Shown: positions 44,272-52,160, counted from the first letter of the stretch. The stretch is DNA of 64,000 bases from Hoeflea sp. IMCC20628 (GCF_001011155.1 NZ_CP011479.1:3676501-3740500), one strand, 5' to 3'. The notes: generated by a model from the letters alone, not told the origin. Program-made: numbers and translations.

Positions 44272-44901
44272 TCACACATCGTCGGCGAACAGTGCGTCAA
44301 GGTAAGGGGCGCTTTCTGGTCTATTCATAATTCCAAATCTGGAAAGATGCGGCAGGCCAACAAAGATTCCGCTGTTGAATCGGCCTTTGCATGCCGTGAT
44401 ACTTCCCCAGCCAACTTCGGTTTTACGAACATCTCGAACTTGCAGCAGGCGGCAAACGCTATCGATAGCGAGCGACCCCATAGTCACGACTAGGGACGGT
44501 TTTGCATCGCGTAAGACCGACAACCATAGATCCTCACCAAACTTTAACGCAGACCGTGGCCTTTTCAGACTGTTCCAATCGGGCGATCGGAACGGGACCA
44601 AATTGCCTGATAGAACATTCTCTGGCTTTTCACCTAACCGATCAAAGAGAGACAAAATCTGCTTTTGCAACTTACTTTCTCCAGGAGGATTGTCCGCCCA
44701 ACTTTCGTCTCGGTAGGCACTGCCTTCCTTCATTGCAAATTTGCCATGGCTGGAATCCTCTTTAGAACCGCCCGGATTTAGTCCGATAAATGCAACACGC
44801 GCTTCCTGAAGGGTTTGGACAGGGCTACTCAAAAACCGCCAGCCCATCGTATTCCCGGACTCTTCATATGCCCGACTAATTCGCGCCTCGATATCGTGCA
44901 T
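44272..44901 (-). CDS. Uracil-DNA glycosylase-superfamily-like protein
   Basis: 209 residues. The segment VAFIGLNPGGSKED (about residues 35-48) has the GLNPG motif of the uracil-DNA glycosylase superfamily, and LPHLSRFG near the C-terminus is in the place of the HPS loop. Between them are LSGNLVPFRSP and PSLVVTMGSLAID, which suit the central strands. There are no four cysteines for an iron-sulfur cluster, so it is not a family 4/5 enzyme. Whether it removes uracil or another base, or has lost activity, is unknown. It stands alone in the island and is more AT-rich than the chromosome genes. Confidence 0.65.
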   Translation of the reverse strand: MHDIEARISRAYEESGNTMGWRFLSSPVQTLQEARVAFIGLNPGGSKEDSSHGKFAMKEGSAYRDESWADNPPGESKLQKQILSLFDRLGEKPENVLSGNLVPFRSPDWNSLKRPRSALKFGEDLWLSVLRDAKPSLVVTMGSLAIDSVCRLLQVRDVRKTEVGWGSITACKGRFNSGIFVGLPHLSRFGIMNRPESAPYLDALFADDV

Positions 44902-45595
44902 CGAATTTTTCCCAACATGGTTTCACTCTAAGGGATCTTTATGCGTTGAAAACGCCTGATACAACCGACGCCTTAGCAGCTTCGGTCCGGAACGTTTCGG
45001 GTCGGTCTGTTCCGGTGGCCTGATTTGTTTAATATAGCTCGTAGTTGCCTGCTGCGGTGCAGATAACATTCTGCCGTCGTAATCGCCGGAATGTCCGCTC
45101 CGTGTAGAATCGTCGCTCTGTTTCGCAATTGCGGCGAAAAGACACTTCCTACCCGAAGCTTCCTAACCTTCATTGGCACTTTCGGCCCTTTGCTGACCTC
45201 GGTCCCTTTGTCAAATGCTGCACCGCAGCTACCGCATTGCTGCCATTGGTCAAGCGCCGTGACAACCGATGTAATCCGCCATCAATTGGTTACGGCGTGT
45301 CGCACGCAGACGCCGAGCTATGCCCAAATCCGTGGCCAGTACGCGAAACCCCACCCAAATTGCTTCAAATCCAGGGAAGATAGGCCGTATGCCGCGCCAA
45401 ACCGAAAGAAATTAACAAAAAGGGAGCCGCCTATGCCACTGTCTCGCTAAGAAGCGCCCCATCTGGGGATGTCGGGAAAAGGAGCCTCACATCAATCGAC
45501 ACAAATAGGCCTAAAGTTTTGCCATCAATTGCTCGTTCAGCGCATCTGCTCAATACTGAAACTTGCAGCCCCCAAACCCCCGAAAGACCCTCGTC
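44902..45595. other. Long intergenic stretch with a decayed repeat
   Basis: 694 bases without a gene I can support. The frames at 45091-45450 and 45129-45383 have no family features or ribosome sites. At about 45070-45165 there is a stretch related to 50510-50605 (shared ATGTCCGCT, TGCGGCGAA and CACTTCC with CCC-AAG), see the repeat entry. Confidence 0.4.
45070..45165. repeat. Decayed dispersed repeat, copy 1
   Basis: Aligned by eye with 50510-50605 in the same orientation: common blocks CCGTCG, ATGTCCGCT, CTCTG, TGCGGCGAA and ACACTTCC. Non-coding as far as I can see; origin unknown. Confidence 0.4.
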
Positions 45596-45943
45596 ATGAC
45601 GAAACTCATCCAAGCAAGCATTGCTGCTATTATTTCGCTAAGCTTTTCCAATGCAGCTATGGCCGCGTGCTCTGATCCGTTGGGTCCAAAGGTTGACTGG
45701 AGTGGATGTGACAAGAACCACGCGTACCTGACCAGCGCGGACCTGACCGGCGCGGACCTGACCGGCGCAAACCTGTACGCCGCGAACCTGTACAACGCGG
45801 ACTTGGGCGGCGCGGACCTAAGAAGAGCGGACCTGACCTACGCGAACCTGATGGACGCGTACCTGTACGGCGCGGACATGACCGACGCGATTTGGACGGA
45901 CGGACGGCTCTGTGCAGCTAATTCCATTGGTGTCTGCAAGTAG
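45596..45943 (+). CDS. Exported pentapeptide-repeat protein 1
   Basis: 115 residues. Signal peptide (about 1-23, ending SNAAMAA), a short region with two cysteines (ACSDP, SGCDK), about ten tandem pentapeptides of the A(D/N)Lxx type (right-handed beta helix), and the end WTDGRLCAANSIGVC. The start 45596 is chosen because the signal peptide begins there. The same end pattern occurs in the proteins at 46177 and 47658. Role unknown; periplasmic location is likely. The repeats are encoded by near-identical 15-base units. Confidence 0.8.
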   Translation: MTKLIQASIAAIISLSFSNAAMAACSDPLGPKVDWSGCDKNHAYLTSADLTGADLTGANLYAANLYNADLGGADLRRADLTYANLMDAYLYGADMTDAIWTDGRLCAANSIGVCK

Positions 45944-46176
45944 AGCTTTCGGCAATACCTTGGCGAAATCGTTGTTGCACTGAAGCTAAGCGACTTTCGT
46001 TAGTCAAAAAATGATTGCCTTCGGAGCCGCTGTAACAAGTGAAAGACGGGGCGTGGTGCTTGGTAAACATGGCTGAGATGTTCTGGCACCGTGACCGTCC
46101 GGCGGACCCGCACTGGCGACAAGTTGTGTTATCGGCAGCATCCAGTATCAATAACAGCTAAATTTGGAGTTCTACT

Positions 46177-46596
46177 ATGAGAATACGTTCATTTCTGGTT
46201 TTCGTGGCGCTGTTCGCAACTGCGTCACCTTCAATGGCTTGGGATCAAGTCGACATCGATCGATTGAACAACCGTGAAGGTTGCCCGGATTGCGATTTGG
46301 CCGGCGCAAACCTGAGTGGGATGGATCTCTCCAGTCAGGATTTGAGCGGTGCGAACCTCTCCAATGCAGACATGACAGGAGTAGGGCTTTACAACAGCAA
46401 TTTCAGTGGTGCCAACCTCTTCAACGCAAACTTGAGATCCGCGAATCTGACCGGCACAAATTTTTCAGGCGCCGATCTGACAGGTGCCATTTTTACGGGT
46501 GTGCATGAATTGAATATCGAGAACCTCAACCTGACCAACGCCAAAATGTGCAGCACGACCTGGATCGACGGTACTGTCGACAACACCAATTGTTAG
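46177..46596 (+). CDS. Exported pentapeptide-repeat protein 2
   Basis: 139 residues with a signal peptide (MRIRSFLVFVALFATASPSMA), a CPDC pair just before the repeat region, about twelve pentapeptides (DLSGANLSNADMTG type), and an end CSTTWIDGTVDNTNC that resembles the end of the neighbouring repeat proteins. GGAG ribosome site 10 bases before the ATG. Probably a periplasmic beta-helix stapled by disulfides at both ends; no enzyme motif is seen. Confidence 0.85.
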   Translation: MRIRSFLVFVALFATASPSMAWDQVDIDRLNNREGCPDCDLAGANLSGMDLSSQDLSGANLSNADMTGVGLYNSNFSGANLFNANLRSANLTGTNFSGADLTGAIFTGVHELNIENLNLTNAKMCSTTWIDGTVDNTNC

Positions 46597-46895
46597 CTCG
46601 CCGGCGGCGGCCGCCATCGCCCACGCGGTCCAGGAGTTTGACCACATGAAACCCATTTATGCGGATCGTGGCATCTTATGTGACCTCCTCTAAGCCTCTC
46701 TATGGTGGGTTCCACTAGTAGGAAAAAGTTCTCATCGGAAGAGGGGTAAAGGGAAAAATCTGAGGGAACCAACGGTTGGGTATTAGCAAATATAAATCCA
46801 ACATAACGACCGGGACCTAGGCTCAGGCGGTGGGAAGTCAGTACAACAAAGACATCCAGCAGCAAGATTTAATTAATTAGTAAAATAGGTATACA
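46597..46895. other. Intergenic stretch
   Basis: 299 bases; no gene or clear structure seen. The part before 46896 is AT-rich and should hold a promoter. Confidence 0.35.
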
Positions 46896-47174
46896 ATGAA
46901 GAGTTCCATAAAATGCAGCCCGATGATGCTAATATCATCGGCGTGCCTGTTTGTGTTAGTTGGCGGATCGGGAGTTCAGTCGAGGTCGGACGAACCACAA
47001 GGCGATAATGAAAACAAAAGGATAAATGACAAAATCGAAAGTATTGAAAAAGCCAAAAAGATGCAGAAATATACAATATGCGTTGAGGGTTGTAGATATG
47101 TAGATTCAAGTGCTGAATACATTAGTGATGCAGAGGACGAATTAACCCTGGCTATTTGTCGGGCAAAATGCTGA
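46896..47174 (+). CDS. Small exported cysteine-containing protein, unknown function
   Basis: 92 residues. N-terminal hydrophobic segment (MLISSACLFVLVGGSG) serves as signal peptide or anchor; a highly charged lysine/glutamate middle follows; the end has CVEGCRYV and CRAKC, a Cx3C pair set that suggests two disulfides (helical hairpin). Codon use is AT-rich, unlike the chromosome genes. No strong ribosome site. I do not recognise the family. Confidence 0.5.
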   Translation: MKSSIKCSPMMLISSACLFVLVGGSGVQSRSDEPQGDNENKRINDKIESIEKAKKMQKYTICVEGCRYVDSSAEYISDAEDELTLAICRAKC

Positions 47175-47226
47175 CTGAAAGCGCCCGTTATGCGAATTCT
47201 CTCTAGAGAGGTGAAGGATTTGCCAG

Positions 47227-47530
47227 TTACGCTGCTTGAGAAGCGTAACTCCAGTGCAGCAATTCGTCGATACGAGTGATCTTATGATCGGCGATACGGC
47301 CAAGGACCCAGGTGAGCCATGCCTGTGGATCGCCACGCCAGAGAAACACCATGTTGGCGTTTAGCCCATGTCGCCTCGCGACCTCCGCGACCGACGCACC
47401 CGGCTCCATCGTCTCGGTCACGACCCGACGCTTGAAGGCTGTCGTATAACTCCGCCGCTTGCGTTTGGAAAGCGCCGCTGACCCTGCCCTGCCATGAGTT
47501 GGTTGCGGGAGCTAATGTCCATTCGCGATT
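47227..47530 (-). pseudogene. IS66 remnant: start of tnpA joined in frame to the end of tnpC
   Basis: One frame on the minus strand first reads [21 protein letters not shown] and [18 protein letters not shown], the N-terminal half of an IS66 TnpA, then at about 47334 continues with [20 protein letters not shown], the C-terminal end of the IS66 TnpC transposase. The middle of TnpA, all of TnpB and most of TnpC are gone, so a single internal deletion fused both ends of an IS66 element. Confidence 0.8.
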
Positions 47531-47657
47531 AGGACGTTTCCGCTTCATGGTGAGCGTGCCTTGTCTGATTTGCTATCTGCGGGGGTTTGTGCGCAGTGTG
47601 CGCCATCGGCTTTTGAAAAGATGTCGACTACGACCAACATTAAATAGGGAGAAGTCG

Positions 47658-48128
47658 ATGAAATATTTGAATTTTATTGCTGCAGTTATTGTTTCGCTCG
47701 GGACCACGTCCAGTGCTGTTATGGCCTGTGGTTTTCCGGTCGTGGACGCTAATGATTTTCATGAATGCGATTGGAGCGGTAAGGTACTGAAGTCGCGGGA
47801 CCTGTCGGGAACGAACCTGTCCGGAGCAAACCTCTCCAACTCGGACCTACGAGATGCGAACCTGTCCGGGGCCAATCTCTCCGGGGCCAAACTAGGGGAT
47901 GCAGACTTGGAAAGCGCAAACCTGTCCGGGGCGAAGCTGAATGGGGCGACCCTGGAAGGGGCGACGCTGGATGGGGCGACCCTGGAAGGGGCAAACCTGA
48001 CCGAGGCGAACCTCTACGGGGCAAGTCTGCAACAGGTGCGGATGGCCGGGGCAAACCTGTCCCGGGCTGTATGGATGGATGGCTCGGTGTGCGCTGATGT
48101 GTCCATCGGCGAGTGCACGCCGCGATAA
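47658..48128 (+). CDS. Exported pentapeptide-repeat protein 3
   Basis: 156 residues with signal peptide (to about VMA), two cysteines ahead of the repeats (ACGFP, HECDW), about 17 pentapeptides (DLSGTNLSGANLS, then GATLEGATLDGATLEGANL) and the end WMDGSVCADVSIGEC. GGGAGAAG ribosome site. The DNA of the second half consists of almost identical 15- and 30-base units. An IS66 element inserted 15 bases after the stop codon. Confidence 0.87.
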   Translation: MKYLNFIAAVIVSLGTTSSAVMACGFPVVDANDFHECDWSGKVLKSRDLSGTNLSGANLSNSDLRDANLSGANLSGAKLGDADLESANLSGAKLNGATLEGATLDGATLEGANLTEANLYGASLQQVRMAGANLSRAVWMDGSVCADVSIGECTPR

Positions 48129-48135
48129 TCCGGCA

Positions 48136-48143
48136 GCCGGTGT
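48136..48143. repeat. 8-bp target site duplication, left copy
   Basis: GCCGGTGT, identical to 49519-49526 on the other side of the IS66 element. Confidence 0.9.
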
Positions 48144-49518
48144 GTAATTACCCACCCCCTTGCCATGCACCACAATGTCTGAATCCATGATGATATGGAT
48201 CGGACTGATTTGCAGCAGCTGAGCAAGGACGAATTGATCGAGATGGTGCTTCGGCTCCAACGGCCTGCCAAGGATTCTCGGACGTCTTCCAAGCCGCCCT
48301 CTACGGACAAGAAAGAGAAACGCGTCAACTCACGACCGGGTGGAGCCAAGCCCGGGCATGAACCCCACAATAGGGTGCTGGCGGATTTTGCCGACATGTT
48401 TCGCGATCATGAACCGACCGCCTGCAAGAGATGCGGCCATGCGTTTTCCGGTGATGATACGATGGTGCTGGCCGGGGCCTATGACGAGATCGATATTCCT
48501 GCGATCCGTCCTCATGTCACCCGGCATCGGCGTTTTTCCTGTCATTGCCCGCAATGCGGCACGACGACAAAAGCCACCGCACCTGCCGTGGCAACCGCAA
48601 CGCCGTTCGGGCCAGGCATTCACGCGCTGGCGATCTACCTCAAGAGTTTCCATGCATTGTCTTACGAACGCCTGAGCGGTGTGTTCATGGATATCTTCGG
48701 CCTCCATGCGAGCGAGGGCGCGATCATGAACATGTTTGCCCGCTCCCGTCCGAGCTTCCAGGCCACAGCACAGGCCGCCAAGGCCAGCCTTCGAGCCGCC
48801 CGCGTTGTCGCCAGCGACGAAACCGGTGTGCGTATTGAGGGCACAAATGCCCAACACTGGGTTTTTCATTGCAAGGATGCCGTTGTCCACCAGCCCGATT
48901 ACTCCCGTGCAGCACGGGTCGTTCACGAGACCATGGGCGGCCATGTCCCCGAGGTATGGATATCTGATCGGTATTCAGCCCAGCAATCTCACGGCCATCG
49001 ACATCAAACCTGCCTTGCACATTTGGCGCGTGATACAGCCTTTGCGCTGGAACATGGCGAGGATGATCTCCCTCTTCGCTTCCAGCTTTGGTTTGGCCGT
49101 GTGTTTGATTTCGCCAGAGCCATAAGCACATTCGCTGCGTCTACCGTCGCAAGCAAGAAGCGCAAATTCGATAAACAGCTTGCCGGGCTTCTATGCGCCC
49201 CGACTTCATGCGACCTGGCCCAAAAGCTCCAGGCCAAGATCGGGCGGGCCCGCGATCAGCTGCTGACGTTTTGCGACTATCCCGGAGAAGTCGATGTCAC
49301 CAACAACACATCTGAGCGAAAGCTCCGTCCATGGGTCATTCAGCGAAAGGTGACAAACGGATATCGCGCCATGTGGGCCGCCCAAGCCGAAGCGAACATA
49401 CGCACGACAGTCGATACCGCACGCCTCAAAGGCGCAAACCCCTTCCAGGTCATCGCATCCGTCCTGGCATAGGCCGGTAGAAGAACCGGAAATCACGAAT
49501 TCAGGGGTGGGTAATTAC
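48144..49518 (+). mobile_element. IS66-family insertion sequence, complete (tnpC-only type)
   Basis: 1375 bases with a perfect 15-base terminal inverted repeat GTAATTACCCACCCC and an 8-base target duplication GCCGGTGT, the length known for IS66. It has only the TnpC-type transposase gene, as in the ISBst12 subgroup, and no tnpA or tnpB. Intact ends, duplication and gene suggest recent activity. Confidence 0.93.
48195..49472 (+). CDS. IS66-family transposase (TnpC type)
   Basis: 425 residues. N-terminal coiled coil (LQQLSKDELIEMVLRL) and a SKPPSTDKKEK box, zinc-binding domain (CKRCGHAF, CHCPQCG), then the DDE domain: SDETGVRIEG (first Asp), SDRYSAQQ (second Asp), and NNTSERKLRP with the catalytic Glu. 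Full length for the type, with no internal stop. Confidence 0.93.
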   Translation: MDRTDLQQLSKDELIEMVLRLQRPAKDSRTSSKPPSTDKKEKRVNSRPGGAKPGHEPHNRVLADFADMFRDHEPTACKRCGHAFSGDDTMVLAGAYDEIDIPAIRPHVTRHRRFSCHCPQCGTTTKATAPAVATATPFGPGIHALAIYLKSFHALSYERLSGVFMDIFGLHASEGAIMNMFARSRPSFQATAQAAKASLRAARVVASDETGVRIEGTNAQHWVFHCKDAVVHQPDYSRAARVVHETMGGHVPEVWISDRYSAQQSHGHRHQTCLAHLARDTAFALEHGEDDLPLRFQLWFGRVFDFARAISTFAASTVASKKRKFDKQLAGLLCAPTSCDLAQKLQAKIGRARDQLLTFCDYPGEVDVTNNTSERKLRPWVIQRKVTNGYRAMWAAQAEANIRTTVDTARLKGANPFQVIASVLA

Positions 49519-49526
49519 GCCGGTGT
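49519..49526. repeat. 8-bp target site duplication, right copy
   Basis: GCCGGTGT, directly after the right inverted repeat. Confidence 0.9.
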
Positions 49527-49668
49527 CATTGGGGAAGCCTGTGACCTGAACCAGAATCCGTTTTTCGCTCTGAAATGTACCTATTCGACGTTACTGGGAA
49601 TCTGAAGTTGTGCGGAAATATATATTCTCACGTGTAAATATTTTTATACCAATCATGAGGTATACGAC

Positions 49669-50151
49669 ATGTTTTCCACAATTCATAATTCTCCGACGGT
49701 TCTAAAACACTTGCCAATCGCTGGGCTTCCCGCATTTATGGCCGCGTTTGCCATCGCGATGGTTGCAGGTTCTGCGTCAGCTTATGCCCATTGCGAGCGG
49801 CATGTTTATAATAATTCGCAGTATGTTTGGCGTATGCAGATTCAAAATCAGCCGAGCAATAACTTGGTAGATTATACTCTCCAGCCGGGCGAGAGCAAAG
49901 GATATTGGATCATCACCGATGGGACCTCGCGTGTGGTCAAACTGACGTCCCGCCAGGGTGGCGACTATGAAAGGTCCTGGGTTGCCTCCTCAGGGGGCCA
50001 TAGGTGTTACTTTAACCACGATATGACGGAGTTTAATGCTGAAGGTAGAGGTTTACATAAGCCACAGGCCTCAGAAAATAATTTAAACCCCCTCAGCTGG
50101 AACGAGCCAGCGGATGGCGACGTTACTATTTGTGCGTACGGGTTATGTTAA
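49669..50151 (+). CDS. Exported protein of unknown function
   Basis: 160 residues with a long signal peptide (core AFMAAFAIAMVAGSASAYA, cleavage near 43), a mature part of about 117 residues rich in aromatic residues and predicted beta strands (YVWRMQIQNQ, YTLQPGESKGYWIITDG, RSWVASSGGHRCYFNHD), and four cysteines in the mature chain, including the C-terminal one. GAGG ribosome site. I recognise no family. AT-rich codon use like the neighbouring island genes. Confidence 0.6.
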   Translation: MFSTIHNSPTVLKHLPIAGLPAFMAAFAIAMVAGSASAYAHCERHVYNNSQYVWRMQIQNQPSNNLVDYTLQPGESKGYWIITDGTSRVVKLTSRQGGDYERSWVASSGGHRCYFNHDMTEFNAEGRGLHKPQASENNLNPLSWNEPADGDVTICAYGLC

Positions 50152-50315
50152 ACGGCATCCCCATTTGGATCGCCTTCTGACACAGCAAGATCATCCAAGG
50201 TGGAACGCCAAGTCCTTTTCGACTTTGGTTCGCTCTGACTGTGGCACAATTGGCGCGTGAGGCCGCCAAATCGATCGTCTTGGCGGCCGGAGTCGTGATT
50301 TGGCCATGCGCCGTC

Positions 50316-50365
50316 AGTTACGCTGCTCGAGCAGCGTAACGCCAGGGAGAAGTCCGTCGAACTGG
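50316..50365 (-). pseudogene. IS66 tnpC C-terminal fragment
   Basis: On the minus strand one frame ends SPWRYAARAA and stop, like the TnpC end HWSYASQAA of the remnant at 47227; the DNA GTTACGCTGCT-GAG-AGCGTAAC is almost the same in both. Only the last 15 or so codons remain. Confidence 0.6.
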
Positions 50366-50509
50366 TGATCATTCGAAGCCACTCACGCAGATCGCTGGCC
50401 CACCAAGGTCTGGTTTGGTTCATCACACGCTTGCCATAAAGCCGATATGCTTTTCCTTTCTTCAGGTCTGCAAAGGATTCGGAGCGAGTCATGCGGCCAC
50501 GCGACATCA

Positions 50510-50605
50510 CAGAGTGAATTTCCGTCGCACGGATGTCCGCTTTCGCAAACTGACATAACCTCTGCGCAGCTGCGGCGAATTCACACTTCCCGCCCAAAGT
50601 GATCG
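50510..50605. repeat. Decayed dispersed repeat, copy 2
   Basis: Related to 45070-45165 in the same orientation (see there). Confidence 0.4.
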
Positions 50606-50718
50606 CAGCTTGCGTTGCGGTGGAGACCGAATTTAGCTCGACGCCAAAAGTAGCCCGACGCATTCCAACCGGTGATGCCCACTTGCGTGTTCGCCAAATG
50701 TTCCTATTCTGCGCACCC

Positions 50719-51081
50719 ATGCCAGAGCAGTATCGCAAGTTCCATAGACATCCCGCAAAGCCGATTCGAACGCTGCAGGACGCCGCCGATGATGCTCAGA
50801 TAATTGTTGTTCGCTGTGGCCTCTGCAGACGTCTGATCAATTACCTTGCGACCGATCTTGTCCAGGTGCTCAATCCATCTCGGCCCGTCGATGCGCCACC
50901 CTTTGCCTGCTCTAAGTGCGGCACCGGCGATTACATGAGCGTCCGAGTGAAGACAGCTTCCATGGCAGAATATGGGCACCTCACCGTCAGGCGGCTCTTG
51001 GGCATCCGAAGCGTCTCCGAATGGGGAAACCGCCAACTGGGTGACGAACTGAAAGGCGACAAGGGGAGCAATCGACGGTAA
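50719..51081 (+). CDS. Conserved hypothetical protein with a zinc-ribbon-like pattern
   Basis: 120 residues. CGLCRRLINYLATDLVQVL and later FACSKCGTGDYMSVRV give two CxxC pairs about 40 residues apart, suggesting one zinc ribbon. Similar small proteins are frequent in rhizobia, with no known role to me. The start at 50719 is chosen as the last Met before the conserved part; no ribosome site is evident. Convergent with the SRAP gene. Confidence 0.55.
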   Translation: MPEQYRKFHRHPAKPIRTLQDAADDAQIIVVRCGLCRRLINYLATDLVQVLNPSRPVDAPPFACSKCGTGDYMSVRVKTASMAEYGHLTVRRLLGIRSVSEWGNRQLGDELKGDKGSNRR

Positions 51082-51085
51082 CGCG

Positions 51086-51730
51086 TCAGGGAGCTTCAAC
51101 GAGTAGGAGCTGATCGTCCGACAGCGGTCGCTGGAGCGCCTTTGCTTCGTCCCATGGCGCTGATAGCCATGTGTCGACCTCCTCACGCGTAGTGAGGATT
51201 ACAGGCATCGCCTTCTTGTGGATCGGCTCGACGACGCTATTGGGCTGCGTCGTCAAGAAAGCATAGAGATCCGTCTCGATCTCACCCTCTTTCAATTTGC
51301 GGACGCTGGTCCAGCGGGTCCAGATGCCCGCGAAGAAGAATAGCGGACGGTCTTCGCTCACCGCAAACCATGCATTCGGCGTGCGCTCCCCTTCCTGTTT
51401 GTTTGCAGGATCTGGTTCCGCGAAATCGGTTGCAGGAACCACGCAACGGTTCTCGACCCCGAGCCAGCGCTGCCAGTGAGGCGATGACGCATTGCGCACG
51501 TTGGTGACACCTTTGTCCGTCTTTTTGCCTTCAAGAAACTTCGACGGTGTAGGCATACCCCAGCGCGCTTTTGCGATTTCGCGCTTGTGGTCCTTGTTCA
51601 TCCGGACAATCGGGGCCTCATAGTCGGGGTACACCTTCCCCGGCTCAAGATTGCCTGCATGGTTCACTACCGCGCTGGTGAACTCGATGATCGCCTGCGG
51701 CCCGATGGTGATATTGTAGAGGTTGCACAT
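51086..51730 (-). CDS. SOS response-associated peptidase-family protein (SRAP; YedK/HMCES)
   Basis: 214 residues. The second residue is Cys (MCNLYN), which after removal of Met forms a thiazolidine crosslink with abasic sites in single-stranded DNA in this family. Also seen: [35 protein letters not shown] (with conserved Glu), [10 protein letters not shown], and HKKAMPVIL with the conserved His. The start 51730 is fixed by the need for Cys2. It is placed at the tRNA end of the island; SRAP genes are often carried by mobile elements and plasmids. The chromosome may have another copy. Confidence 0.92.
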   Translation of the reverse strand: MCNLYNITIGPQAIIEFTSAVVNHAGNLEPGKVYPDYEAPIVRMNKDHKREIAKARWGMPTPSKFLEGKKTDKGVTNVRNASSPHWQRWLGVENRCVVPATDFAEPDPANKQEGERTPNAWFAVSEDRPLFFFAGIWTRWTSVRKLKEGEIETDLYAFLTTQPNSVVEPIHKKAMPVILTTREEVDTWLSAPWDEAKALQRPLSDDQLLLVEAP

Positions 51731-51840
51731 CAGCGGATCTCCTTCGCGGCCAGCCAAGCTCAAATGCGAAAAATGCGCAAGCAATGTCTGACAGCGACCT
51801 CAGCTGCGCCGCAGAGTCCTTCATCTGACAAACAATCCGA

Positions 51841-51860
51841 TTGCTACTTATTTGCTACTT
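51841..51860. repeat. Direct repeat of TTGCTACTT near the tRNA-Phe end of the island
   Basis: Two copies (51841-51849 and 51852-51860) with an 11-base period, 72 bases from the tRNA 3' end and inside the presumed island. Such helical-turn-spaced repeats can be arm-type integrase sites; this is inference. Confidence 0.35.
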
Positions 51861-51931
51861 GAAGAAAATATGAGCCTTAGGGGCTCGACACCTAAAACTA
51901 CACCAAACTATTGAACTCATTGAGAAAATAG

Positions 51932-52007
51932 TGGTGCCCGGAGGCGGATTTGAACCACCGACACGCGGATTTTCAATCCGCTGCTCTACCAACTGAGCTA
52001 TCCGGGC
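51932..52007 (-). tRNA. tRNA-Phe (anticodon GAA), with encoded CCA
   Basis: 76 nucleotides including CCA. Acceptor GCCCGGA pairs with TCCGGGC, D loop with AGTTGGTA, anticodon stem and loop with GAA (GATTGAAAATC), variable loop, T arm with TTCAAATC. All four arms pair well. Its 3' part is duplicated in decayed form at 11895-11950. A tRNA-Phe gene is also the integration site of the symbiosis island in Mesorhizobium. Confidence 0.97.
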
Positions 52008-52160
52008 ATCTGGTTCCTGTGCCCGAAGACCGGGGACCAGAAGCTTGCCGACGAAGGGTTTTTCCAACGTCGAAAGCGAGCGCGTTATACCATCTTGAAA
52101 GGCACTGTCCAGCACCCTTTTTCGGCTTTTTTGCAGTGATGGCAAAATCATTTACTTGCA

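Larger units (their letters stand above)
50152..50718. other. Intergenic stretch with an IS66 end fragment and a decayed repeat
   Basis: 567 bases. A 196-residue frame on the minus strand (50148-50738) covers it, but it overlaps an IS66 remnant read in another frame and a repeat, so I do not call it a gene. Confidence 0.4.

Noticed and set aside
45091-45450. 119- and 84-residue frames between the UDG-like gene and pentapeptide gene 1
   Set aside because: No motif, overlapping alternative frames of similar quality, and partial overlap with a decayed repeat.
50148-50738. 196-residue minus-strand frame
   Set aside because: It overlaps the IS66 tnpC end (read in another frame), a decayed repeat and the start of the gene at 50719; no ribosome site or family.
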